Below, in pieces: positions 25,848 to 35,022 of a stretch of DNA of 64,000 nucleotides. The position numbers and the translations under genes were made by a program. Under the pieces are notes generated by a model that saw nothing but the letters and a program-made list of their open reading frames with translations, was not told the origin of the DNA and ran no database searches. The stretch is taken from contig CAZFPL010000017.1 in NCBI GenBank assembly GCA_964521085.1, positions 1 through 64,000 of the forward strand, in the 5' to 3' direction. This stretch comes from JAFGKK01 sp964521085. GTDB lineage: Bacteria; Chloroflexota; Anaerolineae; Anaerolineales; RBG-16-64-43. Position 1 is the first letter of the stretch; the number at the start of each line of letters is the position of its first letter.

Positions 25848-28376
25848 GTGAAAACGATCCCAGGCACCGTTCGAAAAGTGGATATCGACCGCGAAGTCCA
25901 GCAATCCTATCTGGATTACGCGATGAGTGTCATCGTGGCGCGGGCTTTGCCGGACGCGCGCGACGGGCTGAAGCCCGTCCAGCGCCGCATTTTATACGCG
26001 ATGAACGATCTGAGCCTTTCCCAATCCAGCGCGTATAAGAAATCCGCCCGCATCGTCGGGGAGGTGTTGGGCAAGTATCATCCCCACGGCGACATGGCGG
26101 TCTATGAGACCATGGCCCGCATGGCGCAGGATTTTTCCATGCGCTACATGCTGGTTGACGGACAGGGCAACTTCGGTTCGGTGGACGGCGATCCGCCCGC
26201 GGCGATGCGGTACACCGAAGCCCGCCTGGCCCCGCTTTCGATGGAGATCCTGACCGATCTGGAAAAAGATACCGTCAGCTTCTCGCCAAATTTCGACGGC
26301 TCCCTCAAGGAGCCGGACGTCCTGCCGGCGGCGGTTCCCAACCTGCTGGTCAACGGCGCCACGGGCATCGCGGTCGGAATGGCGACCTCGATCCCTCCCC
26401 ACAACCTGGGGGAGGTGTGCGATGCGCTGGTTTTCATGCTGCGCTCGTGGAGCCGCCTGGAAGAGATCTCCGTCGAGGAACTCACCCGCCATATCTCCGG
26501 CCCGGATTTCCCCACCGGCGGGCTGATCCTCGACCCGGCCGGGAGCGAAGAAGGATTGCTGGCGGCATACGGATCCGGACGCGGAAAAATCACCGTCCGG
26601 GCCCGGACCCACGTGGAGGAGACCACGCGCGGCCGGTCGCGGATCCTGATCACCGAACTTCCCTACCAGGTCAATAAAGCCGCACTCCTGGAACGGATAG
26701 CGGAACTCGTCCGCGACGGCAATATCGAGGGCATCTCCGATTTGCGGGATGAATCGGACCGGCGCGGGATGCGGGTCGTGATCGACCTGATGCGCACGTC
26801 GGATGCCCGGCAGGTGCTGCGCGACCTGTACAAGAAAACTCCCATGGAAACGACGTTCAGCATCAACCTGCTGGCCTTGGTGCACAATGAACCGCGGATG
26901 CTGACTCTGAAACAAGCCCTGCGTGTGTTCCTGGATCACCGGCTGGACGTGATCCGCAAGCGAAGCGCGTTCGATTTGGCGCGCGCCAAGGAACGCGCCC
27001 ACATCCTCGAGGGATTGCGCGTCGCACTGAAGAATCTCGATGAAGTCATACGGCTTATCCGCGGAGCGAAGGATACCGACGAAGCGCGGGCCAAACTGCA
27101 AAAACGGTTCAAACTCAGCGAGATCCAGGCCAACGCCATCCTCGATATGCCGCTTAAGCGGCTGGCGGCACTCGAGCGCGAAAAGATCGAATTGGAATAC
27201 AAGGAGAAGGTGGCGCTGATCAAACAACTGGAAAAAATCCTCGCCTCCCCGAAGCTCCTGCGGCAGGCGCTGGTCGATGATCTCCTGCGGGTGAAAAAAC
27301 AATACGCCGATCCCCGGCGCAGCATCATCGTCCGTGGATGGGAATCCGATAAGGAAACTCCGGTTACGGCGGAAGCCGCCGCGCCGGCGACGGAATCCTG
27401 GATCGTCCTCCTGAGGAGTGGAGAACTCTCGCGGATCGTCGCGGCGAAACCCCCGCTGGCATTTGCGAAGCACCCGCCGAAATTCATCCTCAAAGCAAGC
27501 TCGCGCGATATCCTTTACCTCTTCACGGAAAAGGGACGCGCCGCGTCGATCCCGGTCCACACCATCCCTGCCCGCGAGGATCCGCAGGATGGTGTCCCGT
27601 TCCCCACACTCTGCGCGCTGGAAGCTCCCAGCCGGGTGATCGCGGGATTGGCCATCTCTCCGGCCGGAGAGCAGGAGGAGGAGGATCTGCGGTCGATCCT
27701 GCTCTCCACGCGGAAGGGATTGCTTAAGAAGACCCTGGTCCAGGAATTGCCGGGCTCCTCCTCGCAAGTTTTACAGGCGATGAAAGTGGCTCCGGAAGAT
27801 TCGGTCGGTTGGGCGTTTGTCCTTTCCGGAAAGGATGATATTCTCCTGGCTACCAGCCTCGGGATGAGTATCCGTTTCCGCGAGGATGAAATCCGTCCAA
27901 CGGGGTGGGGAACCACCGGCGTCCTGGGAATCCGGATTAACCGACCCGACGAGCAGGTAGTCGTTACCGCGGTGCCCGGTTCCAAGGAGGACATCCTGCT
28001 GGTCTCCGACGGCGGGCATGCAAAACGGACGCCCGCCGCCCAATTCCCGGTCCAGGGAAGATACGGGGTAGGGATATCCAGCTGGAAGACCAGCGTCAAA
28101 TCCCGGGTGCTTGGCGGATTCGCGGGCACGCCGCAGGATAAGATGGTGCTGGTGTGGAAGGACGGTCAAACCCGCGCGTTCGCTTTGGAGGAAGTTTCGA
28201 AGCGCAGCCGATCGGGAAGCGGTAAACTGATCGTCCCGCGAAAAATTCACGGCGTTTTGGAAGCGGTCATTCCGGTCCGCCTTACAGGAAAACCGGTTTT
28301 AAAGAAAACGAGAAAACCAAAACCAACTCGTCCCATGCGGAAGGCGGCGAAGAAAACCAAGCGCCGGAAGAAGTGA
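25848..28376 (+). CDS. gyrA: Type IIA topoisomerase subunit A (GyrA/ParC-like)
   Basis: An 842-residue DNA-cleaving subunit. YLDYAMSVIVARALPDARDG and PVQRRILYAM open the winged-helix domain, and the catalytic Tyr is in AAMRYTEARLAPL. The coiled-coil tower and a C-terminal beta-pinwheel (residues about 510-800) follow. In the first pinwheel blade the usual QRRGGKG GyrA-box is missing; a remote match (QGRYGVG) occurs much later. The last 30 residues are a Lys/Arg/Pro tail. The start is a GTG at 25848. It could work as GyrA with the GyrB at 39153 or as a ParC-like relaxing enzyme. Confidence 0.9.
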   Translation: MKTIPGTVRKVDIDREVQQSYLDYAMSVIVARALPDARDGLKPVQRRILYAMNDLSLSQSSAYKKSARIVGEVLGKYHPHGDMAVYETMARMAQDFSMRYMLVDGQGNFGSVDGDPPAAMRYTEARLAPLSMEILTDLEKDTVSFSPNFDGSLKEPDVLPAAVPNLLVNGATGIAVGMATSIPPHNLGEVCDALVFMLRSWSRLEEISVEELTRHISGPDFPTGGLILDPAGSEEGLLAAYGSGRGKITVRARTHVEETTRGRSRILITELPYQVNKAALLERIAELVRDGNIEGISDLRDESDRRGMRVVIDLMRTSDARQVLRDLYKKTPMETTFSINLLALVHNEPRMLTLKQALRVFLDHRLDVIRKRSAFDLARAKERAHILEGLRVALKNLDEVIRLIRGAKDTDEARAKLQKRFKLSEIQANAILDMPLKRLAALEREKIELEYKEKVALIKQLEKILASPKLLRQALVDDLLRVKKQYADPRRSIIVRGWESDKETPVTAEAAAPATESWIVLLRSGELSRIVAAKPPLAFAKHPPKFILKASSRDILYLFTEKGRAASIPVHTIPAREDPQDGVPFPTLCALEAPSRVIAGLAISPAGEQEEEDLRSILLSTRKGLLKKTLVQELPGSSSQVLQAMKVAPEDSVGWAFVLSGKDDILLATSLGMSIRFREDEIRPTGWGTTGVLGIRINRPDEQVVVTAVPGSKEDILLVSDGGHAKRTPAAQFPVQGRYGVGISSWKTSVKSRVLGGFAGTPQDKMVLVWKDGQTRAFALEEVSKRSRSGSGKLIVPRKIHGVLEAVIPVRLTGKPVLKKTRKPKPTRPMRKAAKKTKRRKK

Positions 28377-29848
28377 GACCATTCCAAACCACGGACTCCC
28401 AGCGGATGAAGAAAAAGGCTGACATCCCGGAAATTGTTAATCGATATATCCAGCGCAGGGACCTGTTCCAATCCGGCGGGAAGATCCTGGCGGCCGTCTC
28501 CGGTGGGGCGGACAGCCTGTGTTTGCTCCTTATCCTGAAGGAACTTGGATACCCGCTTCATGTCGCCCATTTCGACCATGGTCTGCGGCCCGGAAGCGGC
28601 GGCGATGCGGAAACGGTCCGCCGTGCGGCCGAGAAGTTGGGGATTCCCTTTTTGCTCGGGCAGGGGGATGTCTGCGGGCACGCGGCCCGAAACCGGCTGT
28701 CTCTTGAAGAAGCGGCTCGAGACCTCCGTTACGATTTTCTTTTCCACGCCGGTCAGGATTCCAAGGCGTCGGCGGTCGCCACCGGGCATACCATGAACGA
28801 CCAAGCCGAGACGGTCCTGATGCATCTGGTCCGGGGAACCGGACTGCGAGGATTGGGAGGCATGCGGCCAGACGCGCAGTTCCCCGGGAAACGGGGGGAG
28901 GCGGCGCGCGAGGGGGAAATCCGCATCGTCCGCCCGCTGTTATGCCTGACGCACTCTCAAACCGTAGAATTTTGCCGGAAGGCCGGATGGGCTCCCTTGG
29001 AGGATCCGAGCAATCAGGACCCCGCGTTTGCGCGGAACAAAATCCGGCTTGAATTAATCCCCTTGCTTGAGAAGTACAACGAGTCGGTCGTCGACGGTCT
29101 TTCCCGGCTTGCCGACCTCGCCCAAGCCCAGGAGGAATACATCGATCGCGCGGCGGAAGATCTATGGAACCGGTCCGCATGTGAATTGGGGCCGGGATTG
29201 ACCCGGATCCCTCAGGCCGTGTTCAGAGACTCTCCAACGGCTCTCCAACAAGCCCTTGTCCGCCGGGCGATCCGCGCTGTGGCGGGCGATCTATCGGATC
29301 TGGCCTTTCGGCATGTCGCCCAAGTCATGGGGTTCCTGGAGTCGCCAACCGCCTCCCGACGGATGGATTTGGCGCTGGGTGTCGAGGTCTCGCTGGAAAA
29401 TGATTGGCTTGTATTTCGATCGCCGTCGAAAATTCCAGCCAATCCCGAATGGGAAGCTTGGCAGCTTCCCATCCCGGGCAGCCTATTCATCCATTTTCCA
29501 AACTGGACCTTTGAGGTTTTTGAGGAAGCTGCAACGCTTATCCCGTCACCGGAAGCTGCGCAGGATCCCTGGACAGTTTGGATCGACCCAAACCGCATCC
29601 GGTTGCCCCTGGCCCTCCGGAAGAGAAGGACAGGTGACAGTTTCATCCCGCTGGGGATGCCTGGTCCCGTCAAGGTTAATGACTTTCTAGCTTCGCACCA
29701 TCTTTCCTTGAGCGAGCGAGATCATTGGCCGCTGGTTTGCGATGCGGACGGGATCATATGGATTCCAGGATTTCGCTTGAAAGCGGGGATTTCGCCCTCG
29801 GATCCCTGCCTGCGCCGGATAAGAATTCATGTCGAAAAAACTCCATAA
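28373..29848 (+). CDS. tilS: tRNA(Ile)-lysidine synthase TilS
   Basis: A 491-residue N-type ATP pyrophosphatase that makes lysidine at the wobble base of tRNA-Ile(CAU). The PP-loop is AAVSGGADSL, followed by VAHFDHGLRPGSGGDAE and the ATGHTMNDQAETVLMHLVRGTGLRGL block. A C-terminal tRNA-binding region ends the protein. The GTG at 28373 overlaps the topoisomerase stop (GTGA); an ATG at 28406 is an equally possible start, giving 480 residues. Confidence 0.92.
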   Translation: MRPFQTTDSQRMKKKADIPEIVNRYIQRRDLFQSGGKILAAVSGGADSLCLLLILKELGYPLHVAHFDHGLRPGSGGDAETVRRAAEKLGIPFLLGQGDVCGHAARNRLSLEEAARDLRYDFLFHAGQDSKASAVATGHTMNDQAETVLMHLVRGTGLRGLGGMRPDAQFPGKRGEAAREGEIRIVRPLLCLTHSQTVEFCRKAGWAPLEDPSNQDPAFARNKIRLELIPLLEKYNESVVDGLSRLADLAQAQEEYIDRAAEDLWNRSACELGPGLTRIPQAVFRDSPTALQQALVRRAIRAVAGDLSDLAFRHVAQVMGFLESPTASRRMDLALGVEVSLENDWLVFRSPSKIPANPEWEAWQLPIPGSLFIHFPNWTFEVFEEAATLIPSPEAAQDPWTVWIDPNRIRLPLALRKRRTGDSFIPLGMPGPVKVNDFLASHHLSLSERDHWPLVCDADGIIWIPGFRLKAGISPSDPCLRRIRIHVEKTP

Positions 29849-30196
29849 AAGACGCAAAGGAATTTCGACCTTACCTTTAAAGAACTGTCGATGCAATAAC
29901 CTTCACCCGCCGTAAGGCCTGGCTATGTCAAACTCTCCTTTTTTCTGGCAAAAAACCAGTTTAAAACTCGGTAAAAGACATACCTATGCGAAATTTGCCT
30001 CGAAAGACAATTATCCCCAGGAAAAAATGGGGGCGCTTGTTGTTCTGCCGTCTGAGAGGTGGGGATTGGGGTGAAAAATTATTTTACAGGTGGGATTAAT
30101 TGAAACCGGGGTGAGAATTCTGCCCAATCCATCACCCCGGTGTTATAAATCGATCTCGCGAGAAGGATCGTTCCTTTAGCCTGATATATGGCCGTT
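29849..30196. other. Intergenic region with a 10-bp hairpin
   Basis: No gene was found in 348 AT-richer bases. ACCGGGGTGA (30105-30114) and TCACCCCGGT (30132-30141) form a perfect 10-bp stem with a 17-nt loop. It lies downstream of both converging genes, but there is no proper T-run, so it may be an mRNA 3' end or a weak terminator. Confidence 0.5.
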
Positions 30197-30685
30197 CTAC
30201 TTTCTGCCCTTTTTCTTCGCGGTCTTCTTGACGGCTTTCTTGGCTTTCTTGACGACCTTCTTGGCGGCCTTCTTTACCCGTTTGACCGGCTTCTTTGCTG
30301 CTTTCTTTACTTTCTTGACAACTTTCTTGACGGCGGGTTTCGGTGCCGCCGGCTTGGGAGCCGGGAGCTCTACGGGCGCAGGAGCTGGTGCGGGAACCGC
30401 CGGCTCGACTGGCGGAAAAGGAGCGGGTATGTCTGTCATAGGCTTCTTGTCCTCCTGATAGGATAAACTGCGAATGGGGGCCGGAGATGCGGCGGGGGCA
30501 CTCAAGGGTGCATGATGGCGCAATTGATCCACGGGTATCTTCAGCGCCTTGCGGCACCGTGGGCAGTGTTCAACGTGATGCCTGGCCTGAGTGGCATCCG
30601 CGGCGGCGAGGGCAGACGCCACCGAATCGGGACTCATCTGAAATGCCCAGCTGCAGTATTGGCACCTCCAAGAAAACGCTGACAT
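30197..30685 (-). CDS. Zinc-finger protein with a histone H1-like tail, function unknown
   Basis: A 162-residue protein. Residues 8-44 hold two CxxC pairs (CQYC and CPRC) with nearby histidines (ARHHVEHC), a likely zinc finger. Residues 60-115 are a Pro/Ala-rich linker. The last 45 residues are Lys/Ala/Val repeats (KKVVKKVKKAAKK) like the tail of bacterial histone H1-like proteins. The ATG at 30685 has AGGAGG upstream; a GTG at 30715 is less likely. It may bind DNA non-specifically; no membrane segment is seen. It is divergent from the superoxide dismutase gene. Confidence 0.75.
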   Translation of the reverse strand: MSAFSWRCQYCSWAFQMSPDSVASALAAADATQARHHVEHCPRCRKALKIPVDQLRHHAPLSAPAASPAPIRSLSYQEDKKPMTDIPAPFPPVEPAVPAPAPAPVELPAPKPAAPKPAVKKVVKKVKKAAKKPVKRVKKAAKKVVKKAKKAVKKTAKKKGRK

Positions 30686-30852
30686 CAACGCCTCCTGTGT
30701 GTTTCCAATATACACAAAATTTCCAGAAATGCAAATGCTTACGGAGAGTGATCATCGCTTCCTTCCGACGACCCAAATGGTTTGATTGACACCTGCACAT
30801 TACGAGGATCGATTCTAGAATCGGTATCGATATGTTGCCCCTCCTCCCTATT

Positions 30853-30880
30853 CCTCGCATAAGGGTGCGGGGGTTTTTTT
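30853..30880 (+). terminator. Terminator-like hairpin without an upstream + strand gene
   Basis: CCTCGCA (30853-30859) pairs with TGCGGGG (30866-30872), with one G-T pair, and seven T follow at 30874-30880. There is no rightward gene just upstream, so it may end a short untranslated transcript or be fortuitous. Confidence 0.4.
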
Positions 30881-31002
30881 ACCGGGTAGGGGATTGCATA
30901 ACCAAGAACCCGGTCGGGAAGCCCGGCAGCCGGACTTGGAGTATCAGAATCACTTCCGATGGGCGTGGAAAACAAAATCCATACCTTATTTATCCGGTTT
31001 TC

Positions 31003-31031
31003 TTGACAAGCCGGACCTTAGACGCTACAAT
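31003..31031 (+). promoter_or_regulatory. Superoxide dismutase promoter
   Basis: Consensus -35 TTGACA (31003-31008), a 17-nt spacer and TACAAT (31026-31031). Predicted start is near 31038, giving a leader of about 90 nt. Confidence 0.8.
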
Positions 31032-31128
31032 CTTTTCTCCAACGCGATTTATTCTCCATTGCATGACTCATCTCCGATCAGGATTTGAGTCCTCCAGGAT
31101 CGATGTTAAGCAGAAAGGAGTAATCCCC

Positions 31129-31737
31129 ATGCCATACGAACTTCCCCCGCTTCCATATCCCTACGACGCACTCGAACCCCACATCGATGAACAGACCCTC
31201 CGCCTGCATCATGACAAGCATCATAAAGCATACGTTGACGGATTGAACAATGCCGAAGCCAAGCTCGCCGAGGCGCGCGAGAAATCCGATTTCGCACTGG
31301 TCAAACATTGGGCGCGCGAACTCGCCTTCCACGGCTCCGGCCATATTTTGCACTCCCTGTATTGGTCCACCATGGCGCCGAACGGCAAAGGCGGTGGAAA
31401 GCCGGACGGCGAGCTCTTGCGCCAATTGGAAGGCGATTTTGGTTCCTTCGAATCGTTTACCAAGCAGTTTTCCGCGGAAGCAGCGGCGGTGGAGGGCTCC
31501 GGCTGGGCGGTGCTTGTCCTTTCCCCGCTCGGGAAAAAGCTGGAAATTCTGACGGCGGAAAAACACCAGGACCTGACCCAATGGGGGTGCGTTCCCATTC
31601 TGACGGTGGACGTCTGGGAGCATGCGTATTACCTTAAGTATCAAAACCGGCGGGCGGATTACATCACCGCCTGGTGGAATATTGTGAACTGGGCGGAGGT
31701 CTCGAGCCGGTTATCCGCCGCGTTGAAAAGGCTTTAA
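31129..31737 (+). CDS. Superoxide dismutase (Fe/Mn family)
   Basis: A 202-residue enzyme converting superoxide to oxygen and peroxide. Metal ligands are the His in LRLHHDKHHKAYVDGLN, the His in GSGHILHSLYW, and Asp and His in LTVDVWEHAYYLKYQNRR. KHQDL gives a Gln at the place typical of Mn-type enzymes, so Mn is slightly favoured. AGAAAGGAG precedes the ATG at 31129. The longer open frame from 30832 covers the promoter and is rejected. No signal peptide, so cytoplasmic. Confidence 0.95.
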   Translation: MPYELPPLPYPYDALEPHIDEQTLRLHHDKHHKAYVDGLNNAEAKLAEAREKSDFALVKHWARELAFHGSGHILHSLYWSTMAPNGKGGGKPDGELLRQLEGDFGSFESFTKQFSAEAAAVEGSGWAVLVLSPLGKKLEILTAEKHQDLTQWGCVPILTVDVWEHAYYLKYQNRRADYITAWWNIVNWAEVSSRLSAALKRL

Positions 31738-31818
31738 TCCTCCAAGGATTTCCCGGCGGCAGGAAATCCGACCGTCGCCGCCGGATCCTTCCATACCTTC
31801 CTGCTGAGGAGGCATCGT

Positions 31819-32214
31819 ATGCCACATATCATCACCAGCTTGTGTCTGCGGGACGGCGGATGCAAAGAGGTTTGCCCGGTGGATTGCATCGTCCCCGGGA
31901 AACCGGAAACGGAATGGCCCTGGTATTACATCGATCCGGATGCCTGCATCGATTGCGGGGCCTGCGTATCGGAATGCCCGTTTGAAGCGATCTTTCCGGA
32001 TGCCGAAGTTCCCTCCGCTTTGAAGGCCAAAGACGGACAGAGACTTGCGAGGCCGGAAGGAACCGCTGTCTATGACGGAACCGACCACAATAAAAATCCC
32101 GTCCACCTGGAGCATACGGTGATTCTGAAGGCGGGTGATACCGTCGATCTGCGACCGGACATCCCCCAGAACGCGAAATTTTTCAAAGAGGGCCCGGGGT
32201 ACAAGGCGAAATAG
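31819..32214 (+). CDS. 4Fe-4S (7Fe-type) ferredoxin
   Basis: A 131-residue ferredoxin. The first motif is CLRDGGCKEVCPVDC, and the second is CIDCGACVSECP. The first has the spacing seen in 7Fe/8Fe ferredoxins that carry a 3Fe-4S or 4Fe-4S cluster beside a normal 4Fe-4S. The C-terminal 60 residues are an extension without cysteines. GAGGAGG precedes the ATG. It is a soluble electron carrier; the partner is not known. It lies between sod and a terminator. Confidence 0.93.
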   Translation: MPHIITSLCLRDGGCKEVCPVDCIVPGKPETEWPWYYIDPDACIDCGACVSECPFEAIFPDAEVPSALKAKDGQRLARPEGTAVYDGTDHNKNPVHLEHTVILKAGDTVDLRPDIPQNAKFFKEGPGYKAK

Positions 32215-32262
32215 GGACGCGGGGGACCGGAAAGGCGTCCTCCGACTTGGATTCTCCACCCG

Positions 32263-32306
32263 AAGACCCTTAGGAGTTTAATGACCCTAAGGGTCTTGGA
32301 TTTTTC
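32263..32306 (+). terminator. Terminator after the ferredoxin gene
   Basis: AAGACCCTTAGG (32263-32274) and CCTAAGGGTCTT (32286-32297) form a perfect 12-bp stem with an 11-nt loop, then GGATTTTTCC. It ends 20 nt before the next gene, so that gene's promoter or ribosome-binding site is very close; it could also act as an attenuator. Confidence 0.72.
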
Positions 32307-32326
32307 CGTCTATCCTGGAGGAAGGC

Positions 32327-33757
32327 ATGGAGGAAACTCGCGTCGAGAAGGACTCGTTGGGGGAAATCCGCATTCCAAAAAACGCGCTATATGGAGCGCA
32401 AACCCAGCGCGCGGTCGAGAATTTTCCCATTACCGGCAAACGGCCTTACCGGGCGTTCATCTGGTCGGTGGCGGTGATCAAACGCGTTGCGGCCGAGGTG
32501 AATGGAGAATTGGGCTTGCTCGACCCGGCGAAGGCATCCGCAATCGCCCGCGCGGCGGTGGAAGTTGCCGACGGCAAATGGGATTCGGAATTCGTGGTCG
32601 ATCCGATCCAGGCGGGCGCCGGCACAAGCCATAACATGAACGCCAACGAGGTCATCGCCAACCGGGCGACTCAGATCCTGGGCGGCTCACCGGGGGAGTA
32701 CCGCGTCAACCCGAACGACGAAGTCAATCTGGCGCAATCCACCAACGACGTGATTCCATGCGCCATCCGTCTTGGAATTCTCTGGAGGTTGAAGGAACTG
32801 GTCGAAGCGGTCGATGGATTGAGCCAAGCGCTGGGAGAGAAAGCCGGACAGTGGGACGACGTGGTCAAATCCGGCCGGACTCACCTGCAGGATGCGGTTC
32901 CCGTTCGGTTGGGCCAGGAATTCGGAGGATACGCCAAATCCGTGGAACGGGATCGGGAGCGCCTTGCAGGCGCAGGCCGGTCGCTTCTCCGTCTCGGGAT
33001 CGGCGGTACGGCAACCGGCACCGGATTGAACGCTCCTCCCGAATATCCCGGCCGGATGGTGGCGCGCCTCGCGAAACTGACCGGATTGGACTTGCATTTG
33101 TCGGACAACCTCTTTGAATCCATGCAGTCGATGGCCGATGTGGCGCATTTTTCGGGCGCTATCCGGACCCTTGCCCTGACCCTGATCCGGATCGCCAACG
33201 ACCTGAGGCTGCTTTCCTCCGGACCCAACTCCGGACTCGATGAAATCCGGTTCGCGCCGCTGCAGCCGGGCTCGTCGATCATGCCCGGAAAGGTCAATCC
33301 GGTCATGGCGGAAATGCTCGACATGGCGATGTATCACGTCATCGGACTGGACACCGCGGTTGCGCTGGCCTCGCAGGCCGGCCAATTGGAATTGAATGTA
33401 ATGATGCCGATCATCGCCAACGACATCTTCGAAATGATGCACATCACGATCGGTTCGATCCGCGCATTCACGGAAAAAGGTATCCGGGGATTGCAGGCGA
33501 ATCCTTCCAAGGCCAAAGCCTGGCTGGAAAGAAACGCGGCGGTCGCCACGGCGCTGAATCCGCTGATCGGATACCTGGCGGCGGCCGAACTGGTGAAGCA
33601 AGCATCCGCCCAGAACCGAACCATCCGGGAACTGGCACTTGAAAAGGCCGCGGCGTCGCAACTGCAGCATAAAGATCTTAAGCGTCCGGTCACCCGGGAG
33701 GAAGTGGAAGCGGCATTGGGCAACGTACGCAAAATGACCGAAGGCGGGATTTTATAG
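32327..33757 (+). CDS. Class II fumarase/aspartase family lyase (aspartate ammonia-lyase-like)
   Basis: A 476-residue member of the fumarase/aspartase superfamily. EKDSLGEIRIPKNALYGAQT opens it, GTSHNMNANEVIANRA and AQSTNDVIP are substrate-site blocks, GRTHLQDAVPVRLGQEFGGY has the His, and GSSIMPGKVNP is the mobile signature loop. GTS-NMN and QSTND resemble aspartases more than fumarase C, which has GTQSNMN and QSSND. Reaction is therefore either fumarate + NH3 from aspartate, or malate/fumarate. Its neighbours do not decide it. Confidence 0.88.
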   Translation: MEETRVEKDSLGEIRIPKNALYGAQTQRAVENFPITGKRPYRAFIWSVAVIKRVAAEVNGELGLLDPAKASAIARAAVEVADGKWDSEFVVDPIQAGAGTSHNMNANEVIANRATQILGGSPGEYRVNPNDEVNLAQSTNDVIPCAIRLGILWRLKELVEAVDGLSQALGEKAGQWDDVVKSGRTHLQDAVPVRLGQEFGGYAKSVERDRERLAGAGRSLLRLGIGGTATGTGLNAPPEYPGRMVARLAKLTGLDLHLSDNLFESMQSMADVAHFSGAIRTLALTLIRIANDLRLLSSGPNSGLDEIRFAPLQPGSSIMPGKVNPVMAEMLDMAMYHVIGLDTAVALASQAGQLELNVMMPIIANDIFEMMHITIGSIRAFTEKGIRGLQANPSKAKAWLERNAAVATALNPLIGYLAAAELVKQASAQNRTIRELALEKAAASQLQHKDLKRPVTREEVEAALGNVRKMTEGGIL

Positions 33758-33818
33758 CCTCGAAGAATTTCCGTCGAACATCCCCGTTTACCATTCCCCG
33801 CAATACCCTTGTCCAGCT

Positions 33819-34853
33819 TCAGCGAAGGACGATCTGCACCTTCACGCTGGTCGGTTTCATATTCTTTGCATAATCGAACGCCGCGATGGAATCATCAAAT
33901 TTATATACATCGGTGATGAGCGGCTTGACGTTGATCCTTCCGGATCCCAGCAGCGCCAGGGCCCTCGGGTACATATGAGCGTAGCGGAAGATGGTCTCGA
34001 CACTCGCTTCTTTGGCCTGGGCGGCCACGATATCCATCGCGACCGGAGCCACCGGCATGCCGATCAGCACCACGCGCCCCGCGGGGCATACGTAGTCGAA
34101 GATTCCCCGGATCGCGTCGGGATTGCCGCTGGCCTCGAATACCCGGTCGGCGCCCCAGCCATCCGTCATCTTACGAACTGCCTCTCGTAAATCCTCTTTG
34201 AGTACGTTCACCGGAGTGATTTGTCCAAGGCTGGCCGCTATTTCAAGCTTCTCCTGCTTGACGTCGCTTATGATGACGCGGCTGCAACCGCCCGCCAACG
34301 CGGCCAATGCGGTGACAGTCCCGATTGTTCCGGCCCCGATCACCAGCGCGACATCCCCCGGCTTGATCCCGGCCTTGGTGGCGGCATGCAAGCCGATCGC
34401 CAGGGGTTCCACCATCGCTCCCTCTCCGAATCCGACCCCTTCCGGGAGTTTGAATGTAAAGAGCGCGGGATGCACTACCGACGGCCGCAGGCAGCCATGA
34501 ATGGGGGGCGTCGCCCAGAAGGCGACACCGGGATCGAGGTTGTATATCCCATACCGGGTCGCTTTCCCGTTTGCGGAGGGTATTCCCGGCTCCATGCACA
34601 CGGGGTCTCCCACTTTCAAGCCGCTGACGTTGGCTCCCACCTCCGAGACGATCCCTGCAGCCTCGTGGCCCAGCACAAGCGGCGCGCGGACGACGAAGGG
34701 GCCGATCGACCCATGCTCGTAATAATGGATATCGCTTCCGCAAACACCCACGGTATGAATGTCGATGCGCACGTCGTCGGGACCCATGCGCTCCGGGATG
34801 TCGATGTCCCTGATCCGCAAGTCCCCTTTCTTCTCCAACACAACAGCTTTCAT
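33819..34853 (-). CDS. Zinc-dependent alcohol/polyol dehydrogenase (sorbitol/xylitol type)
   Basis: A 344-residue medium-chain dehydrogenase. GVCGSDIHYYEHG and GHEAAGIVSEVG carry the catalytic zinc ligands (Cys, then His-Glu), MVEPLAIGLHA the further Glu, and VIGAGTIGTVTALAA the NAD-binding Rossmann motif. The lobe that usually has four Cys for structural zinc reads EPGIPSANGKATRYGIYNLD with no Cys, as in some animal sorbitol dehydrogenases. AAGGAGG precedes the ATG at 34853. The exact polyol substrate is unknown. Confidence 0.9.
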   Translation of the reverse strand: MKAVVLEKKGDLRIRDIDIPERMGPDDVRIDIHTVGVCGSDIHYYEHGSIGPFVVRAPLVLGHEAAGIVSEVGANVSGLKVGDPVCMEPGIPSANGKATRYGIYNLDPGVAFWATPPIHGCLRPSVVHPALFTFKLPEGVGFGEGAMVEPLAIGLHAATKAGIKPGDVALVIGAGTIGTVTALAALAGGCSRVIISDVKQEKLEIAASLGQITPVNVLKEDLREAVRKMTDGWGADRVFEASGNPDAIRGIFDYVCPAGRVVLIGMPVAPVAMDIVAAQAKEASVETIFRYAHMYPRALALLGSGRINVKPLITDVYKFDDSIAAFDYAKNMKPTSVKVQIVLR

Positions 34854-35022
34854 GGTGGAACCTCCTTGGAGGGTGTCGTCTCCGGGACTCAGGTTAATAA
34901 TGGACTGCTGCAGATGATCTGTGTTTAGTATATATAGGAATAAGGGTTTTGAAAACAATCCCTCCCCGGAACGGGGAAAGATCGTCCTATCAAACCGGTC
35001 ATCCGCCCGTCAAACCGGCGTT

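Larger units (their letters stand above)
30686..31128. other. Regulatory region between the H1-like gene and sod
   Basis: No gene was found in 443 bases. It holds a perfect 14-bp palindrome CGATTCTAGAATCG (30810-30823), an isolated TTGACA at 30786-30791 without a good -10, a + strand terminator-like hairpin at 30853-30880, and the sod promoter at 31003-31031. Confidence 0.5.

Noticed and set aside
25992..27767. A 591-codon frame antisense to gyrA
   Set aside because: Shadow of the gyrA frame; composition rich in Arg, Gln and His as expected for an antisense reading.
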